In this document: positions 15,397 to 23,393 of the stretch, in pieces | Numbering within the stretch: the first letter of the stretch is position 1 | Layout: the number at the start of each line of letters is the position of its first letter | From: JAHBXL01 sp964409775 | Lineage (GTDB): Bacteria > Planctomycetota > Phycisphaerae > Phycisphaerales > UBA1924 | Assembly: GCA_964409775.1 (NCBI GenBank) | Contig: CAYPEI010000010.1 | Coordinates: 53,065 to 117,064, forward strand | Length of the DNA: 64,000 nucleotides | Reading direction: 5' to 3' | The notes under the pieces: model-generated | What the model was told of the DNA's origin: nothing | The model's database searches: none | Seen by the model: only the letters and a program-made list of their open reading frames with translations | Made by a program: the position numbers and the translations under genes

Positions 15397-17703
15397 TTAG
15401 CCCGGGGCGGACGGGTCGGTTGGGGTTGGGGCGGTTGTGGCGGTCCGATGGGCAACCGAGGCATCCAGTGCCTTCAGCGCATCCTCAGCGTCGGCCAGAT
15501 CGGCGTCCGATAGCCTCCGCCGGGCAAACCGCAGCGAATAGTAATGCCGAGCCACCCGGGCAAAGGGGTCGGCCACATGCGGCGCAGCCCGGGCGAGCAG
15601 CCGGGCATGGTCGAGCGGAGCCCGGGATCGCGGCTTGTCGGCCCCGGCACGCCGGAGGCTGCGGAGCGCATGGCGATAGAAGGCCGACTGCGCGAGCAAC
15701 GCCCGCAACTCCGCATCCACTTCGCCGCGTGCGAGCCTTCGGAAGAGCATGGAGCGACGCTTGCGCCACACGAGCCAGGAGACCAGCGAGATCAGCACGG
15801 CGAGGCCGATCCACCATGAGAGTACCGCCGCGAACTCTGCGCCCAGTCGCATGTCCTCCGGAACCCCAATCGCTTTCCAGAACCGAGACCACAGATCCTG
15901 CACGCGTTGCGTTGACGCCGAGAGCCAGCCTCGGCTCTCAGAGCCTCCGAACATGTTCCGCTGCCTTGCGCTGTCGAACCCGACGATCGACTCGTTCCAG
16001 TTGAACTCGATCAACTCGTACAGGGCGCGGAGGCGGCTGAGGAGCCCGGTCGGCGGACGGTGGATCCGCTCGATGTCGGCCGGCGGCGAGGGATCGAGCG
16101 TGATCCAGCGTCCCTGGCCGAGGCACACCTCGACCCAGGCGTGGGCGTTCGACTCCCGGACGAGGTACTGCCCGGTGAACGGATTGAAGTCGGTGGCGAC
16201 GTAGCCGAGGACAAGGCGGGCCGGAATGTCCACGCTCTGGCACATCGCCACCATCGCCGAAGCGAAGTACTCGCAGTGGCCCTTCTTCGTGTCGAAGAGG
16301 AACATCTCGATGGGGTCCTGCCCCTCGCGCGGCGCAACCATCTCAAGCGTGTAGGAGTACGACCGCTGCAGAAAATCCCGGATGCGTGTTGCGTCCTGCC
16401 GGCGACGCAGAGAGATCGCCAGTTCCTCTCCGGATCTCTGCACGCCGTCGGGGTCGCGATCGGCGATGTCCGTCGAGGGTGCGCCGTCGGGCTTCGCGAG
16501 GATGCTCCGCGCCAGGTCAGCGATCGGGCCTTGCAGAAACGTCGTCGGCACGGTGGCGTCGTACCCGACGAAGTTGAAATCGTTGAGCGAGGATGCGACG
16601 GTGTAGGTCCCCCGTCCGGCGGTCCGACCGCCGCCGGAGAGACGCATCGAGAAGTCTGTGGGGGAACGCTTGAGCCGGGTCGCGACCGAAGGGGAGTACC
16701 AGACCGGCCGCCAGACGTGGAAGAGGTAGTCCTCGCCATCGCGGTGCGATGCCCGCGGCGTGATGTGCTGGTACAACAGCGAGTCGCCCTGTCCGCCCAT
16801 CGAAATCTCGACTCGCGACTGCGGCTCGGCCCGGTCTTCGCCGTGAGAGTTGGGGTCGGCCGTGCTGGCCCACTGGCCGCGCGAGAGATACAGATCCCGC
16901 ACCGCTCCGCGCAGGTAGACGTGGCGGGAGGCATCGCCCACGTTGCGCCCCTCGCTGTCGAAGAGGCCGAGTTCCAGGACCGGCGTCTGCGACTCGTTGA
17001 GAAATCCCGCAGCACCGAGGCGGGTGTCATCAGAGAAACCAATCTCGTGTCGCCCGGGCTTGCCGAGCGCCCCGAGAAGATCGTTCCCGATGCCGCGGGG
17101 TGTCATGACAAAGACACCCGCGGCGAGCGCGCAGGCCATCAAGACGCTTACTCCGACGACCCTCCGGAGTTGGTGGAACAGCGACCGCGGGACGATCTGT
17201 GCCTGCGCAACACCGGTTGTGCTCTCGCTGTTGATCTCCGTGAGCATGGCCGAACTGACGATCAACGGGGTGTAGATGGTGATCGCGACTCCAAGCGGCA
17301 GCGAGTTGCTGGTGAGGATCGAGGCGATGACGCCGAAGAGACTCAGACCCAGCAGTTGCGCCTCGTCCCGGGCGCTCCGACGATCGACCAGTTTGATGAG
17401 TTGGACGTGAATCAGGAACGCGCCGAGGGTTGAGACCAGAGGACGCTGGGTATCCCGGAGCACCGACGCCTGCAGCGCGGCGTTGACGATGGCCAGAAAG
17501 ACCAGCAGGTTGATCGCCGTGCGGGGCAGCGTCCACGGCTTGCCGCCGGGCCGGGCCGGGTCGGGCCGGCCCGCGAGGTAGCCCACCAGCGAACCGATCA
17601 ACCCCAGCAGCAGCAGGCCCCACGCCTCGTCGGCGATGGTGAACGCCAGGATGCCCACGGCAACCGTGATGCAGATGACCACGTTTAATCGGGCAGAGAC
17701 CAT
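15397..17703 (-). CDS. TgpA-like membrane transglutaminase (DUF3488-transglutaminase)
   Basis: A 768-residue inner-membrane protein. The N-terminal ~200 residues hold about six membrane helices (DUF3488 region), followed by an extracytoplasmic domain with the transglutaminase-like triad: Cys in KKGHCEYFASAM (about 476), His in SNAHAWVEV (about 520) and Asp in WITLDPSPP (about 537). One more membrane helix lies near 650 (WWIGLAVLISLVSWLVW), then a cytoplasmic DUF4129-like tail. TgpA-type proteins normally form an operon with a DUF58 protein and a MoxR ATPase. Here the DUF58 gene is directly upstream (stop and start share one base, TGATG), but the MoxR gene is at 60.4 kb. The substrate is unknown. 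Confidence 0.9.
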   Translation of the reverse strand: MVSARLNVVICITVAVGILAFTIADEAWGLLLLGLIGSLVGYLAGRPDPARPGGKPWTLPRTAINLLVFLAIVNAALQASVLRDTQRPLVSTLGAFLIHVQLIKLVDRRSARDEAQLLGLSLFGVIASILTSNSLPLGVAITIYTPLIVSSAMLTEINSESTTGVAQAQIVPRSLFHQLRRVVGVSVLMACALAAGVFVMTPRGIGNDLLGALGKPGRHEIGFSDDTRLGAAGFLNESQTPVLELGLFDSEGRNVGDASRHVYLRGAVRDLYLSRGQWASTADPNSHGEDRAEPQSRVEISMGGQGDSLLYQHITPRASHRDGEDYLFHVWRPVWYSPSVATRLKRSPTDFSMRLSGGGRTAGRGTYTVASSLNDFNFVGYDATVPTTFLQGPIADLARSILAKPDGAPSTDIADRDPDGVQRSGEELAISLRRRQDATRIRDFLQRSYSYTLEMVAPREGQDPIEMFLFDTKKGHCEYFASAMVAMCQSVDIPARLVLGYVATDFNPFTGQYLVRESNAHAWVEVCLGQGRWITLDPSPPADIERIHRPPTGLLSRLRALYELIEFNWNESIVGFDSARQRNMFGGSESRGWLSASTQRVQDLWSRFWKAIGVPEDMRLGAEFAAVLSWWIGLAVLISLVSWLVWRKRRSMLFRRLARGEVDAELRALLAQSAFYRHALRSLRRAGADKPRSRAPLDHARLLARAAPHVADPFARVARHYYSLRFARRRLSDADLADAEDALKALDASVAHRTATTAPTPTDPSAPG

Positions 17704-18938
17704 CAGGCCGCCACCCCCTGTGCCCGCGCGCCCACGGGCTGAAGGCCGACCGTCGACAGGTGCGTCGCTCGGTCGCCGCCGGGCCCGAACGATCGGTCCG
17801 CGGCGCCCGCGTGGATCGCAATGACGATTGACCCCGGCGCAGCGGCCGCGGCGGGGAATCTGCCCGCCTCAGGGTGCCGGTCGAGCGCTTCGAGATCCAG
17901 CACGCCCAGTTCCCGCGCCAGCGTCTGAAGGTGACCGACCCCGGGCAGCGGGCGGAGAGTCAGGGCGGCGCGGGGCGCGGCGATGCCGACGCTCAGGCCC
18001 TTGCCGAGCGTCTCCGCGGCGAGCCCGACCGCGAGGGAAATGGCCAGTTCGTTGTCCGCGGCCGATGCGGCATGAGGCACGAGGCGCAGCACGATCCAGA
18101 GCCGAGCGGGCGCCGGAGAGGCGTTCTGCTTCACGAGCAAGCCGCCGCCTGGCGTCGGCAGGTCCATGTGCAGCCGGCGCGCCGATGCACGCCACGCAAT
18201 GCTCCGCGGGCTGTCGCCCGGGACGTATTCCCGCAGCGCAAAGAACTCATCACCCGGACCCTGGCGGCGAGAGGCGATGGCGGCATCGCCGATCCGACCC
18301 AGGAGATCGGTCGCGTTGGGCGGAGGCGGAATGACCGCGGGGGTGATGACCGCCTCTTCGGCCAGCGCGAACTCGACCGTCTTGCGGATCAAACCGAAGG
18401 GAAAGGTGGAAATGAGGCGCACGCCGATGAGCCGGACGCGGCCGCGGCGGAGTGCGGGCACATCCACACGAGCGGTTACCGCCTCGCCCGGCGCGACATG
18501 GGGCACAAATGCGGCCGGACGTCCGATGTGATCGGTCCACGGATCGACACGGGCCGAACGCCTGGACCACCAGATCCGCGAAGGGGGAATCTCCTCCAGC
18601 CGCATGGCAAACGCCGGAACCCAGCGGTTCCGGTTGCGCACTGTGTAGGCGAGCGCGAGTTTCTCGCCGGCGCGGGCGTCGGCAAGGGCGCGGCGTTCGA
18701 TCTCGATGCCCATGAGCATCGTGCCGGAAAGGACGCCGGAGACGACCATCGCCGAGAGGGAGAGGCCGAAGGCCCAGAAGAGGAGGTTGTTCTGGCTGTT
18801 GAACGCGCCGACGGCGATGAAGACCGTGACGAGCATGTAGATGTAGGCGGGGAAGCGGAGGCGGTAGCGTCGGCGGATGCGCGGCGGGGGCTTTCGGGCG
18901 AGGCGGAAGGACCGGGATTTGCGTGGCGCGCGCGGCAT
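17703..18938 (-). CDS. DUF58 domain protein
   Basis: A 411-residue protein with a basic N-terminus (KSRSFRLARKPPPRIRRRYR), two membrane helices near 28-70 (FPAYIYMLVTVFIAVGAFNS; LLFWAFGLSLSAMVVSGVLS) and a C-terminal VWA-like DUF58 domain. The DUF58 core is recognisable as GDEFFALREYVPGDSPRSIA and WRASARRLHM. DUF58 proteins act with MoxR AAA ATPases and TgpA-like transglutaminases, possibly as a chaperone or assembly module. It is translationally coupled to the transglutaminase gene. The start ATG 18938 is the only one that keeps the basic membrane-proximal segment. Confidence 0.9.
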   Translation of the reverse strand: MPRAPRKSRSFRLARKPPPRIRRRYRLRFPAYIYMLVTVFIAVGAFNSQNNLLFWAFGLSLSAMVVSGVLSGTMLMGIEIERRALADARAGEKLALAYTVRNRNRWVPAFAMRLEEIPPSRIWWSRRSARVDPWTDHIGRPAAFVPHVAPGEAVTARVDVPALRRGRVRLIGVRLISTFPFGLIRKTVEFALAEEAVITPAVIPPPPNATDLLGRIGDAAIASRRQGPGDEFFALREYVPGDSPRSIAWRASARRLHMDLPTPGGGLLVKQNASPAPARLWIVLRLVPHAASAADNELAISLAVGLAAETLGKGLSVGIAAPRAALTLRPLPGVGHLQTLARELGVLDLEALDRHPEAGRFPAAAAAPGSIVIAIHAGAADRSFGPGGDRATHLSTVGLQPVGARAQGVAA

Positions 18939-18951
18939 GTGCTGGAGAACG

Positions 18952-19650
18952 CTACGCGGGCGGGGCGGGGGCGGTTTGGCCTATCGGAGCTGGCGCGGGG
19001 GCAGGGTGTCCGCATTCGGGGCAGCGGGGCTGCACGGCGGTGTTGAGGCCGCGGAGGTCGTAGTTGCAGTGTGGGCAGTGGCCTTGGGATCGGCGGCGAG
19101 CACGGCGGAGAGTGGCGATGCCTGCGAAGAGGCTGAACCAGAGAGAGGCGTAGAGGGCGGAGTTGAGGAGGAGGCCGGGCCAGAGAGGGAGGAAAGGGAC
19201 AGCAACAGTCATGTCTTGCTTAGAGGACGGGCGGAGGTGAGCGAGGTGGATCAGACCGTAGTCGTCATGACTCCGATCGGAGAACGTCCAGTCGTCGCGG
19301 GTGTATCCCCAGAACGCGAGCATGGGCCAGCCGGCCTCATACAGTCCCCAGGAACGCGACTTCGGTGAAGGAGTGATCATGTTCGGTGATCGCGAGTACT
19401 TACGGCTTCGCACGGTCTGCAGATGAAGTTCCGGGCGGTCTTCTGGCCCGTCAATCTTCTCATCGAAGAGGACCACTGACGAAGAGCGCCAGAACGGCGA
19501 CCGGATTCGAGCACCGACGTGATCGACAGCGAACTCGTGCGTCATCTCGCGGTAGTTTGAGCTAAGCGATCCGATGAGCGAAACGGCAACTGTGCTCATC
19601 AGGCCAAGCAACGCGAAAGAGCACAGACGGTAAAGCGCGCGACGGTTCAC
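18952..19650 (-). CDS. membrane protein with C-terminal zinc ribbon
   Basis: About 232 residues. An N-terminal membrane helix (ALYRLCSFALLGLMSTVAVS) is followed by a poorly recognisable extracytoplasmic part, a second hydrophobic segment (LWPGLLLNSALYASLWFSLF) and a C-terminal zinc ribbon with CPHCNYDLRG and CPECGHP. Paired CPxC ... CPEC with YDLRG between them is common in Phycisphaerae membrane proteins of unknown function; the same ribbon is at the N-terminus of the protein at 61531. GTG 19650 is the most likely start because residues before it (reading back to 19686) are not signal-like. It is 13 bp upstream of the DUF58 gene, so probably the first gene of that operon. Confidence 0.72.
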   Translation of the reverse strand: MNRRALYRLCSFALLGLMSTVAVSLIGSLSSNYREMTHEFAVDHVGARIRSPFWRSSSVVLFDEKIDGPEDRPELHLQTVRSRKYSRSPNMITPSPKSRSWGLYEAGWPMLAFWGYTRDDWTFSDRSHDDYGLIHLAHLRPSSKQDMTVAVPFLPLWPGLLLNSALYASLWFSLFAGIATLRRARRRSQGHCPHCNYDLRGLNTAVQPRCPECGHPAPAPAPIGQTAPAPPA

Positions 19651-19710
19651 GCGTGCAGCGTAGCAGAAGACGTTTGATGAACGCAACAGTGAGCCCTTCT
19701 ATGCGCGCGG

Positions 19711-19728
19711 CCCGAGCTTTCGCTCGGG
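19711..19728. repeat. REP-like hairpin
   Basis: CCCGAGC-TTTC-GCTCGGG, a 7-bp perfect stem in the non-coding gap 19651-19977. Confidence 0.4.
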
Positions 19729-19752
19729 GCTCTCGCGAATGTGGAGGCATGG

Positions 19753-19800
19753 CTACCGCGCGTAGTCGGGCTCGTTGCCTGTGGCGGTGATGCCGGTACG
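19753..19800 (-). pseudogene. remnant of a duplicated redoxin gene 3' end
   Basis: The minus strand reads RTGITATG directly joined to NEPDYAR and a stop. The intact redoxin gene 180 bp upstream has RSGMTATG and, about 30 residues later, GNEPDYAR and a stop. The two parts match at the protein level with mostly synonymous base changes. The missing stretch is bounded by GGCAA in the intact gene, as expected from deletion between short direct repeats. Confidence 0.5.
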
Positions 19801-19820
19801 CGGGAGGGGGAGGATTCGTC

Positions 19821-19920
19821 GGCCCAAGGGGCCGAAGTGGCGAGATGCATCGCCTTCGAGTGGCTGAAAGCCACTCGCAACGACCGAGCGCCCAAGGGGC
19901 GAAAGCCGAGATGAGTCGCC
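19821..19920. repeat. two imperfect direct repeats flanking a palindrome
   Basis: Units at 19821-19854 and 19888-19920 share CCCAAGGGG...CGAA....CGAGATG..TCGCC. Between them 19857-19877 is a perfect 9-bp stem, CGAGTGGCT-GAA-AGCCACTCG. No gene is seen. The block looks like a small REP/MITE-like cluster. Confidence 0.45.
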
Positions 19921-19977
19921 GCGCGGATCGTCAGCACGAGAGCAACCCGGTGGACTCAGTCCATGGCGCTGTGCAGT

Positions 19978-20565
19978 TCAGCGGGCGTAATCTGGCTCGT
20001 TGCCGCGCTTCCACTTGATGTTGCAGCCGAGGCTGGGCATCTGGCGGTCGGGCGGGGAGGTGTTGGCGCGGAGGACGCGGTCGAGGGCGTTGCGGAGGTC
20101 TTTGCCGGTCGCGGTCATGCCCGAGCGCGGGCGCGTGTCGTCGAGCTGGCCGCGGTAGAAGAGCTTGCCTGAGGCGTCGAACAGGTAGAAGTCGGGCGTG
20201 CAGGCGGCCTTGTAGGACTTGGCGACGGCCTGGTCCTCGTCGAAGAGGTAGGGGAAGGTGTAGCCGGCGTCGGCGGCTTCCTGCTTCATGAGCGCGGGGG
20301 CGTCGTCGGGGTAGGCACCGATGTCGTTGGAGCTGATGGCGACGAAGCCGACGCCCTTGGGGGCGAAGTCGCGGGCGAGGCGGGCGAGCTCGTCGCGGAC
20401 GTGCTTGACGTAGGGGCAATGGTTGCAGATGAACATAACGACCATCGCCTTTTTGCCCTTGGCGAGGTCGGAGGAGCGGACGAGCTTGCCGCTGACGGCG
20501 TCGGTGAGCATGAAGCCCGGCATGTTGGTGCCGAGGGGGAGCATGGTCGATGCGGTCGCGGCCAT
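19978..20565 (-). CDS. thioredoxin-like redoxin family protein
   Basis: A 195-residue cytoplasmic AhpC/TSA-redoxin family protein. It has the core MVVMFICNHCPYVKHVRDEL, where the peroxidatic or resolving Cys is in NHCPYV (about 47), then FVAISSNDIGAYPDDAP and ACTPDFYLFDASGKLFYRGQ, and the family's usual C-terminal SLGCNIKWKRGNEPDYAR. A second CxxC cysteine is absent, as is usual in this group. ATG 20565 is chosen because AGGAG lies 7 bases upstream; the reading frame stays open further upstream but gives Ser/Pro-rich nonsense. It is monocistronic, 190 bp downstream of the aminotransferase and separated from it by two hairpins. A decayed copy of its 3' end lies downstream (19753). Confidence 0.88.
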   Translation of the reverse strand: MAATASTMLPLGTNMPGFMLTDAVSGKLVRSSDLAKGKKAMVVMFICNHCPYVKHVRDELARLARDFAPKGVGFVAISSNDIGAYPDDAPALMKQEAADAGYTFPYLFDEDQAVAKSYKAACTPDFYLFDASGKLFYRGQLDDTRPRSGMTATGKDLRNALDRVLRANTSPPDRQMPSLGCNIKWKRGNEPDYAR

Positions 20566-20712
20566 GGGGGAACTCCTGCGGGTATGGGTGCAGGGAGGGG
20601 GATCGGCAGGATGGGGCGGGGGTGTGCAGAAACGAGGCTCCATGTTGCACTGAAACCCGAGATGCGCTCCGTGGCTTGTTCGGCGTCTGCGGGGAGGCGT
20701 GCACTTGGAGCA

Positions 20713-20751
20713 TGCCGCTCTGCGCGGCAGCATCGAGCAGAAGCTCGATGC
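20713..20751 (-). terminator. tandem terminator hairpins after the aminotransferase
   Basis: Directly after the stop, 20730-20751 is a perfect 9-bp stem GCATCGAGC-AGAA-GCTCGATGC; 20713-20729 is a second stem TGCCGC-TCTGC-GCGGCA. No T-run follows, so termination is inferred from position and stem strength. Confidence 0.5.
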
Positions 20752-20755
20752 CACA

Positions 20756-21655
20756 TCAGATCGACTCGGCTTCGCGCTCAACGACCTGTCGGAAGAGGGC
20801 CGTGAGCCTGGCGGTGACAGGACCCGGCTTGCCATCGCCGATGGCGCGGCCATCGATGGCGGTGACGGGCGCAAGCTCGCCCATCGTGCCGGTGCAGAAG
20901 ACTTCGCTGGCGCGGTAGAACTCGGTGAGCGAGAGGTCACGCACATCCACCGCAATGCCGTTGGCGGCGCAGAGGTCCAGGACGACCTGTCGCGTGATGC
21001 CTTCGGGGCAGGCGACGGTGCGGGGCGTGAAGACGGTGCCGCGGGAGTCGATGGCGAAGAGGTGCGTCGCGTTGGTCTCGGCGACAAAGCCGCGGGGGTC
21101 GAGCATGACCGCGTCGTCGGCGCCGGCGGCGTTGGCCTCGATCTTGGCGAGGATGGACTGGATGAGGTTGCAGTGGTGGATCTTGGGGTCGAGCATGTCG
21201 GGCGCGAAGCGCCGCACCGAGCTGGTGATGAGCGCGAGGCCGGAGGTGTCGTAGACGGGGGCCTTGTGCTCGGCGAGGACGATGAGCGTTGGGCCGGACT
21301 GGTTGAGGCGCGGGTCCATTCCGCTGGTGATTTTGACGCCGCGGGTGAGGGTGAGGCGGATGTGCACGTTGACGTGCATCTTGTTGGCGGCGAGGGTGTC
21401 GCGGATGGCGGCGCGGATGGCGTCGTGCGTGGGGATCTGCGCGAAGGCGAGGGCGAGAGCGGAGGAACGGAGTCGGTCGAGGTGGGCGGTAAGGCGGAAG
21501 ATGCGGCCGGAGTAGAGGCGGAGACCTTCCCAGACGGCGTCGCCGCCCTGAACGGCGGAATCGAAGGGGCTGATCGCCGCGGCATCGCGGTGGGCGAGCC
21601 TGCCGTTGATATTGATCAGGATGTCGCGGTTGGCGGGATTGAACTTCTGGAGCAC
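20756..21655 (-). CDS. class IV aminotransferase (branched-chain type)
   Basis: A 299-residue PLP enzyme of fold type IV, probably a branched-chain amino acid transaminase. Visible features: start INGRLAHRDAAAISPFDSAVQ, the substrate-loop GGDAVWEGLRLYSGRIF, the PLP-lysine region DPKIHHCNLIQSILAKIEAN (the motif's usual NYL is CNL here), and ADDAVMLDPRGFVAETNATH with FCTGTMGELAPVTAIDGR. D-amino-acid transaminase or aminodeoxychorismate lyase are alternatives, but the WEGLR and GTMGE patterns favour the branched-chain group. It starts 18 bp after the sulfotransferase-like gene, with which it forms a two-gene operon; the same pairing is, to my memory, recurrent in other bacteria. Confidence 0.85.
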   Translation of the reverse strand: MLQKFNPANRDILININGRLAHRDAAAISPFDSAVQGGDAVWEGLRLYSGRIFRLTAHLDRLRSSALALAFAQIPTHDAIRAAIRDTLAANKMHVNVHIRLTLTRGVKITSGMDPRLNQSGPTLIVLAEHKAPVYDTSGLALITSSVRRFAPDMLDPKIHHCNLIQSILAKIEANAAGADDAVMLDPRGFVAETNATHLFAIDSRGTVFTPRTVACPEGITRQVVLDLCAANGIAVDVRDLSLTEFYRASEVFCTGTMGELAPVTAIDGRAIGDGKPGPVTARLTALFRQVVEREAESI

Positions 21656-21673
21656 GTGGTCCTCGGGTTGGTG

Positions 21674-22408
21674 TCAGTGCAGCCGCGCCGCGTGGAGCTT
21701 CTCGTAGAACGGGAGGCACTGGGCGAGCAGTGGTTCGTGGCGCGGATCGAGCCGATCGGCCCTGGCGGAGTAGGGCTCGAAGCCGGTGCTGGCGTTCACG
21801 GCCGAGTACCAGTGCCTGGCCCAGATCCCATCGGTCTCGCGCCCGCCCGCCGGCCAGGAGAGCATGGACTCATCGAAGGGGATCTCGAGGGCTGCGCAGA
21901 CACCGGTAAGCGCTGCGCGAGGATCGGTGAGGACATCGCGGGCATCGATGACGATGGGTGACTTCCCGGTCCGGTCGCACACCTCGTCGAACAGTTCGGC
22001 CTGCTGCGGGAGTCCGGTGTCCGGCAGGCCGGCCTCTGGATAGACCTTCAGCAGGGAAGGCAGCATCTGGCGCGGATCGCGGATGAGAAAGATGTTGGTG
22101 AGTTTGTGCACCCAGTCCCGATCCATGCCGGGCAGCAGGTGGTGGGACATGTGCTTCTGGTACCAGATCGACTTCTCCGACGGGATCGCGGTGGTGAGGT
22201 GGCGGATGACGCGGTCGGCATCGGAGTTGTGCCGCGCGATGATTTCGTCGCGCCCGGGGTGGTTCAGGCCGGTGACCTTCAGGTAGTGCGCGTACAACGG
22301 CTCATCGCTGACGGCGGTGTCGGGACGGTTGCCCCAGGAACGCATCATGGCGGTCGAGATGTTGCGCGGGCCGGACCAGACAGCCAGGCGCAGCAGGGTT
22401 TGAGCCAT
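21674..22408 (-). CDS. sulfotransferase-like protein
   Basis: A 244-residue protein of the P-loop sulfotransferase fold. The phosphosulfate-binding loop is near the N-terminus, WSGPRNISTAMMRSWGNR, followed by a DEPLYAHYLK segment, a helical region with IWYQKHMSHHLLP, and the 3'-phosphate-binding strand FLIRDPRQMLPSLLKV. Length is short for the family and there is no membrane segment. It lies directly upstream of the class IV aminotransferase and shares its transcript. The acceptor is unknown; the operon suggests a small molecule linked to amino-acid metabolism. The start ATG 22408 is 39 bp from the divergent folD. Confidence 0.8.
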   Translation of the reverse strand: MAQTLLRLAVWSGPRNISTAMMRSWGNRPDTAVSDEPLYAHYLKVTGLNHPGRDEIIARHNSDADRVIRHLTTAIPSEKSIWYQKHMSHHLLPGMDRDWVHKLTNIFLIRDPRQMLPSLLKVYPEAGLPDTGLPQQAELFDEVCDRTGKSPIVIDARDVLTDPRAALTGVCAALEIPFDESMLSWPAGGRETDGIWARHWYSAVNASTGFEPYSARADRLDPRHEPLLAQCLPFYEKLHAARLH

Positions 22409-22447
22409 GCGCGCAGCATACCCGCGGCCGGGTTACGATGACTCACC

Positions 22448-23359
22448 ATGGCGGCACAGGTCATCGACGGCAAGGCACTGGCGAAGCAGCACAGGGATGA
22501 GATTGCCTCTCGCGCGGCGAAGTTGCGAGCGGCGGGTCGGCCGGTGCGGCTGGATGCGCTGCTGGTGGGGAGCGATGACGACGCGGCGCACCAGTACGCG
22601 GATTCGCAGGCCAGGACCTGCCGCGAGTTGGGGATTGACTACGTGCTGCACTCCCTGCCCACCGGGGCCGGGTATGACGACATCGCGGGGCGGGTGCTGC
22701 TGCTGAACACCAAGGATGAAGTCTCGGCCATCATGGTGCACCTGCCGCTTCCGCCTTCGGTGGATCCGTACTCGGTCCAGAAACTGATCGCGCCGGAGAA
22801 GGATGTCGAGGGCGTCAACCCGGCGAACATCGGCAACGTGGTGTACGGGCGTTCATCGCTTGCGCCGTGCACGGCTCTGGCGGTCATCAAGATGGTCGAG
22901 CACACAGGGATCGGTCCGGACAGCCTTCGCGGGAAACTGGCGGTGGTGGTCGGCGCTTCGAATCACGTCGGCAAGCCGATCGCGGTGCTGCTGATGCGGA
23001 TGGATGCGACGGTGGTGTCCTGCAACAAGTGGACGCCGGGGCTGGCGGACCTGACGCGCCGGGCGGACGTGCTGGTCGCCGCGGCGGGTGTGCCGGAACT
23101 GATCACCCGGGACATGGTGAAGCCGGGGGCAGTTGTGATCGATGTCGGCGTGAACCGCGTGGCGTGGATGGACGGGAAGATGCGGACGGTGGGCGATGTG
23201 GCGTACGAGGCCGTCGCGGGCTTTGGTTCCCACGTGGGCAAGGCCGGGGGGGCCGGGTGGATCAGCCCGGTCCCGGGGGGCGTCGGGCCCATGACAGTCG
23301 CCATGCTGCTGCTCAACGTGGTGGAAGCCGCGGAGCGGGCGGTGGGCGCGCGGCCGTAG
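22448..23359 (+). CDS. folD: FolD-family methylene-THF dehydrogenase (cyclohydrolase site altered)
   Basis: A 303-residue FolD-family protein of one-carbon metabolism; in the family it oxidises 5,10-methylene-THF and hydrolyses methenyl-THF. The Rossmann part is intact: VVVGASNHVGKPIAVLL, VIDVGVNRV and the C-terminal PVPGGVGPMTVAMLLLN signature. The catalytic region is unusual. Numbering happens to match E. coli FolD: Tyr50 is kept, but Lys54 is Gln (QYADSQART), Gln98 is His (MVHLPLPPS) and Asp121 is Glu (EKDVEGVNP). Lys54 equivalents are needed for cyclohydrolase activity, so this protein may be only a dehydrogenase or use another pterin. It is monocistronic or co-transcribed with panD, 34 bp downstream. 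Confidence 0.88.
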   Translation: MAAQVIDGKALAKQHRDEIASRAAKLRAAGRPVRLDALLVGSDDDAAHQYADSQARTCRELGIDYVLHSLPTGAGYDDIAGRVLLLNTKDEVSAIMVHLPLPPSVDPYSVQKLIAPEKDVEGVNPANIGNVVYGRSSLAPCTALAVIKMVEHTGIGPDSLRGKLAVVVGASNHVGKPIAVLLMRMDATVVSCNKWTPGLADLTRRADVLVAAAGVPELITRDMVKPGAVVIDVGVNRVAWMDGKMRTVGDVAYEAVAGFGSHVGKAGGAGWISPVPGGVGPMTVAMLLLNVVEAAERAVGARP

Positions 23360-23393
23360 CGCCGGTTTCGCCGCGCCCCCTACTATCACGGCG

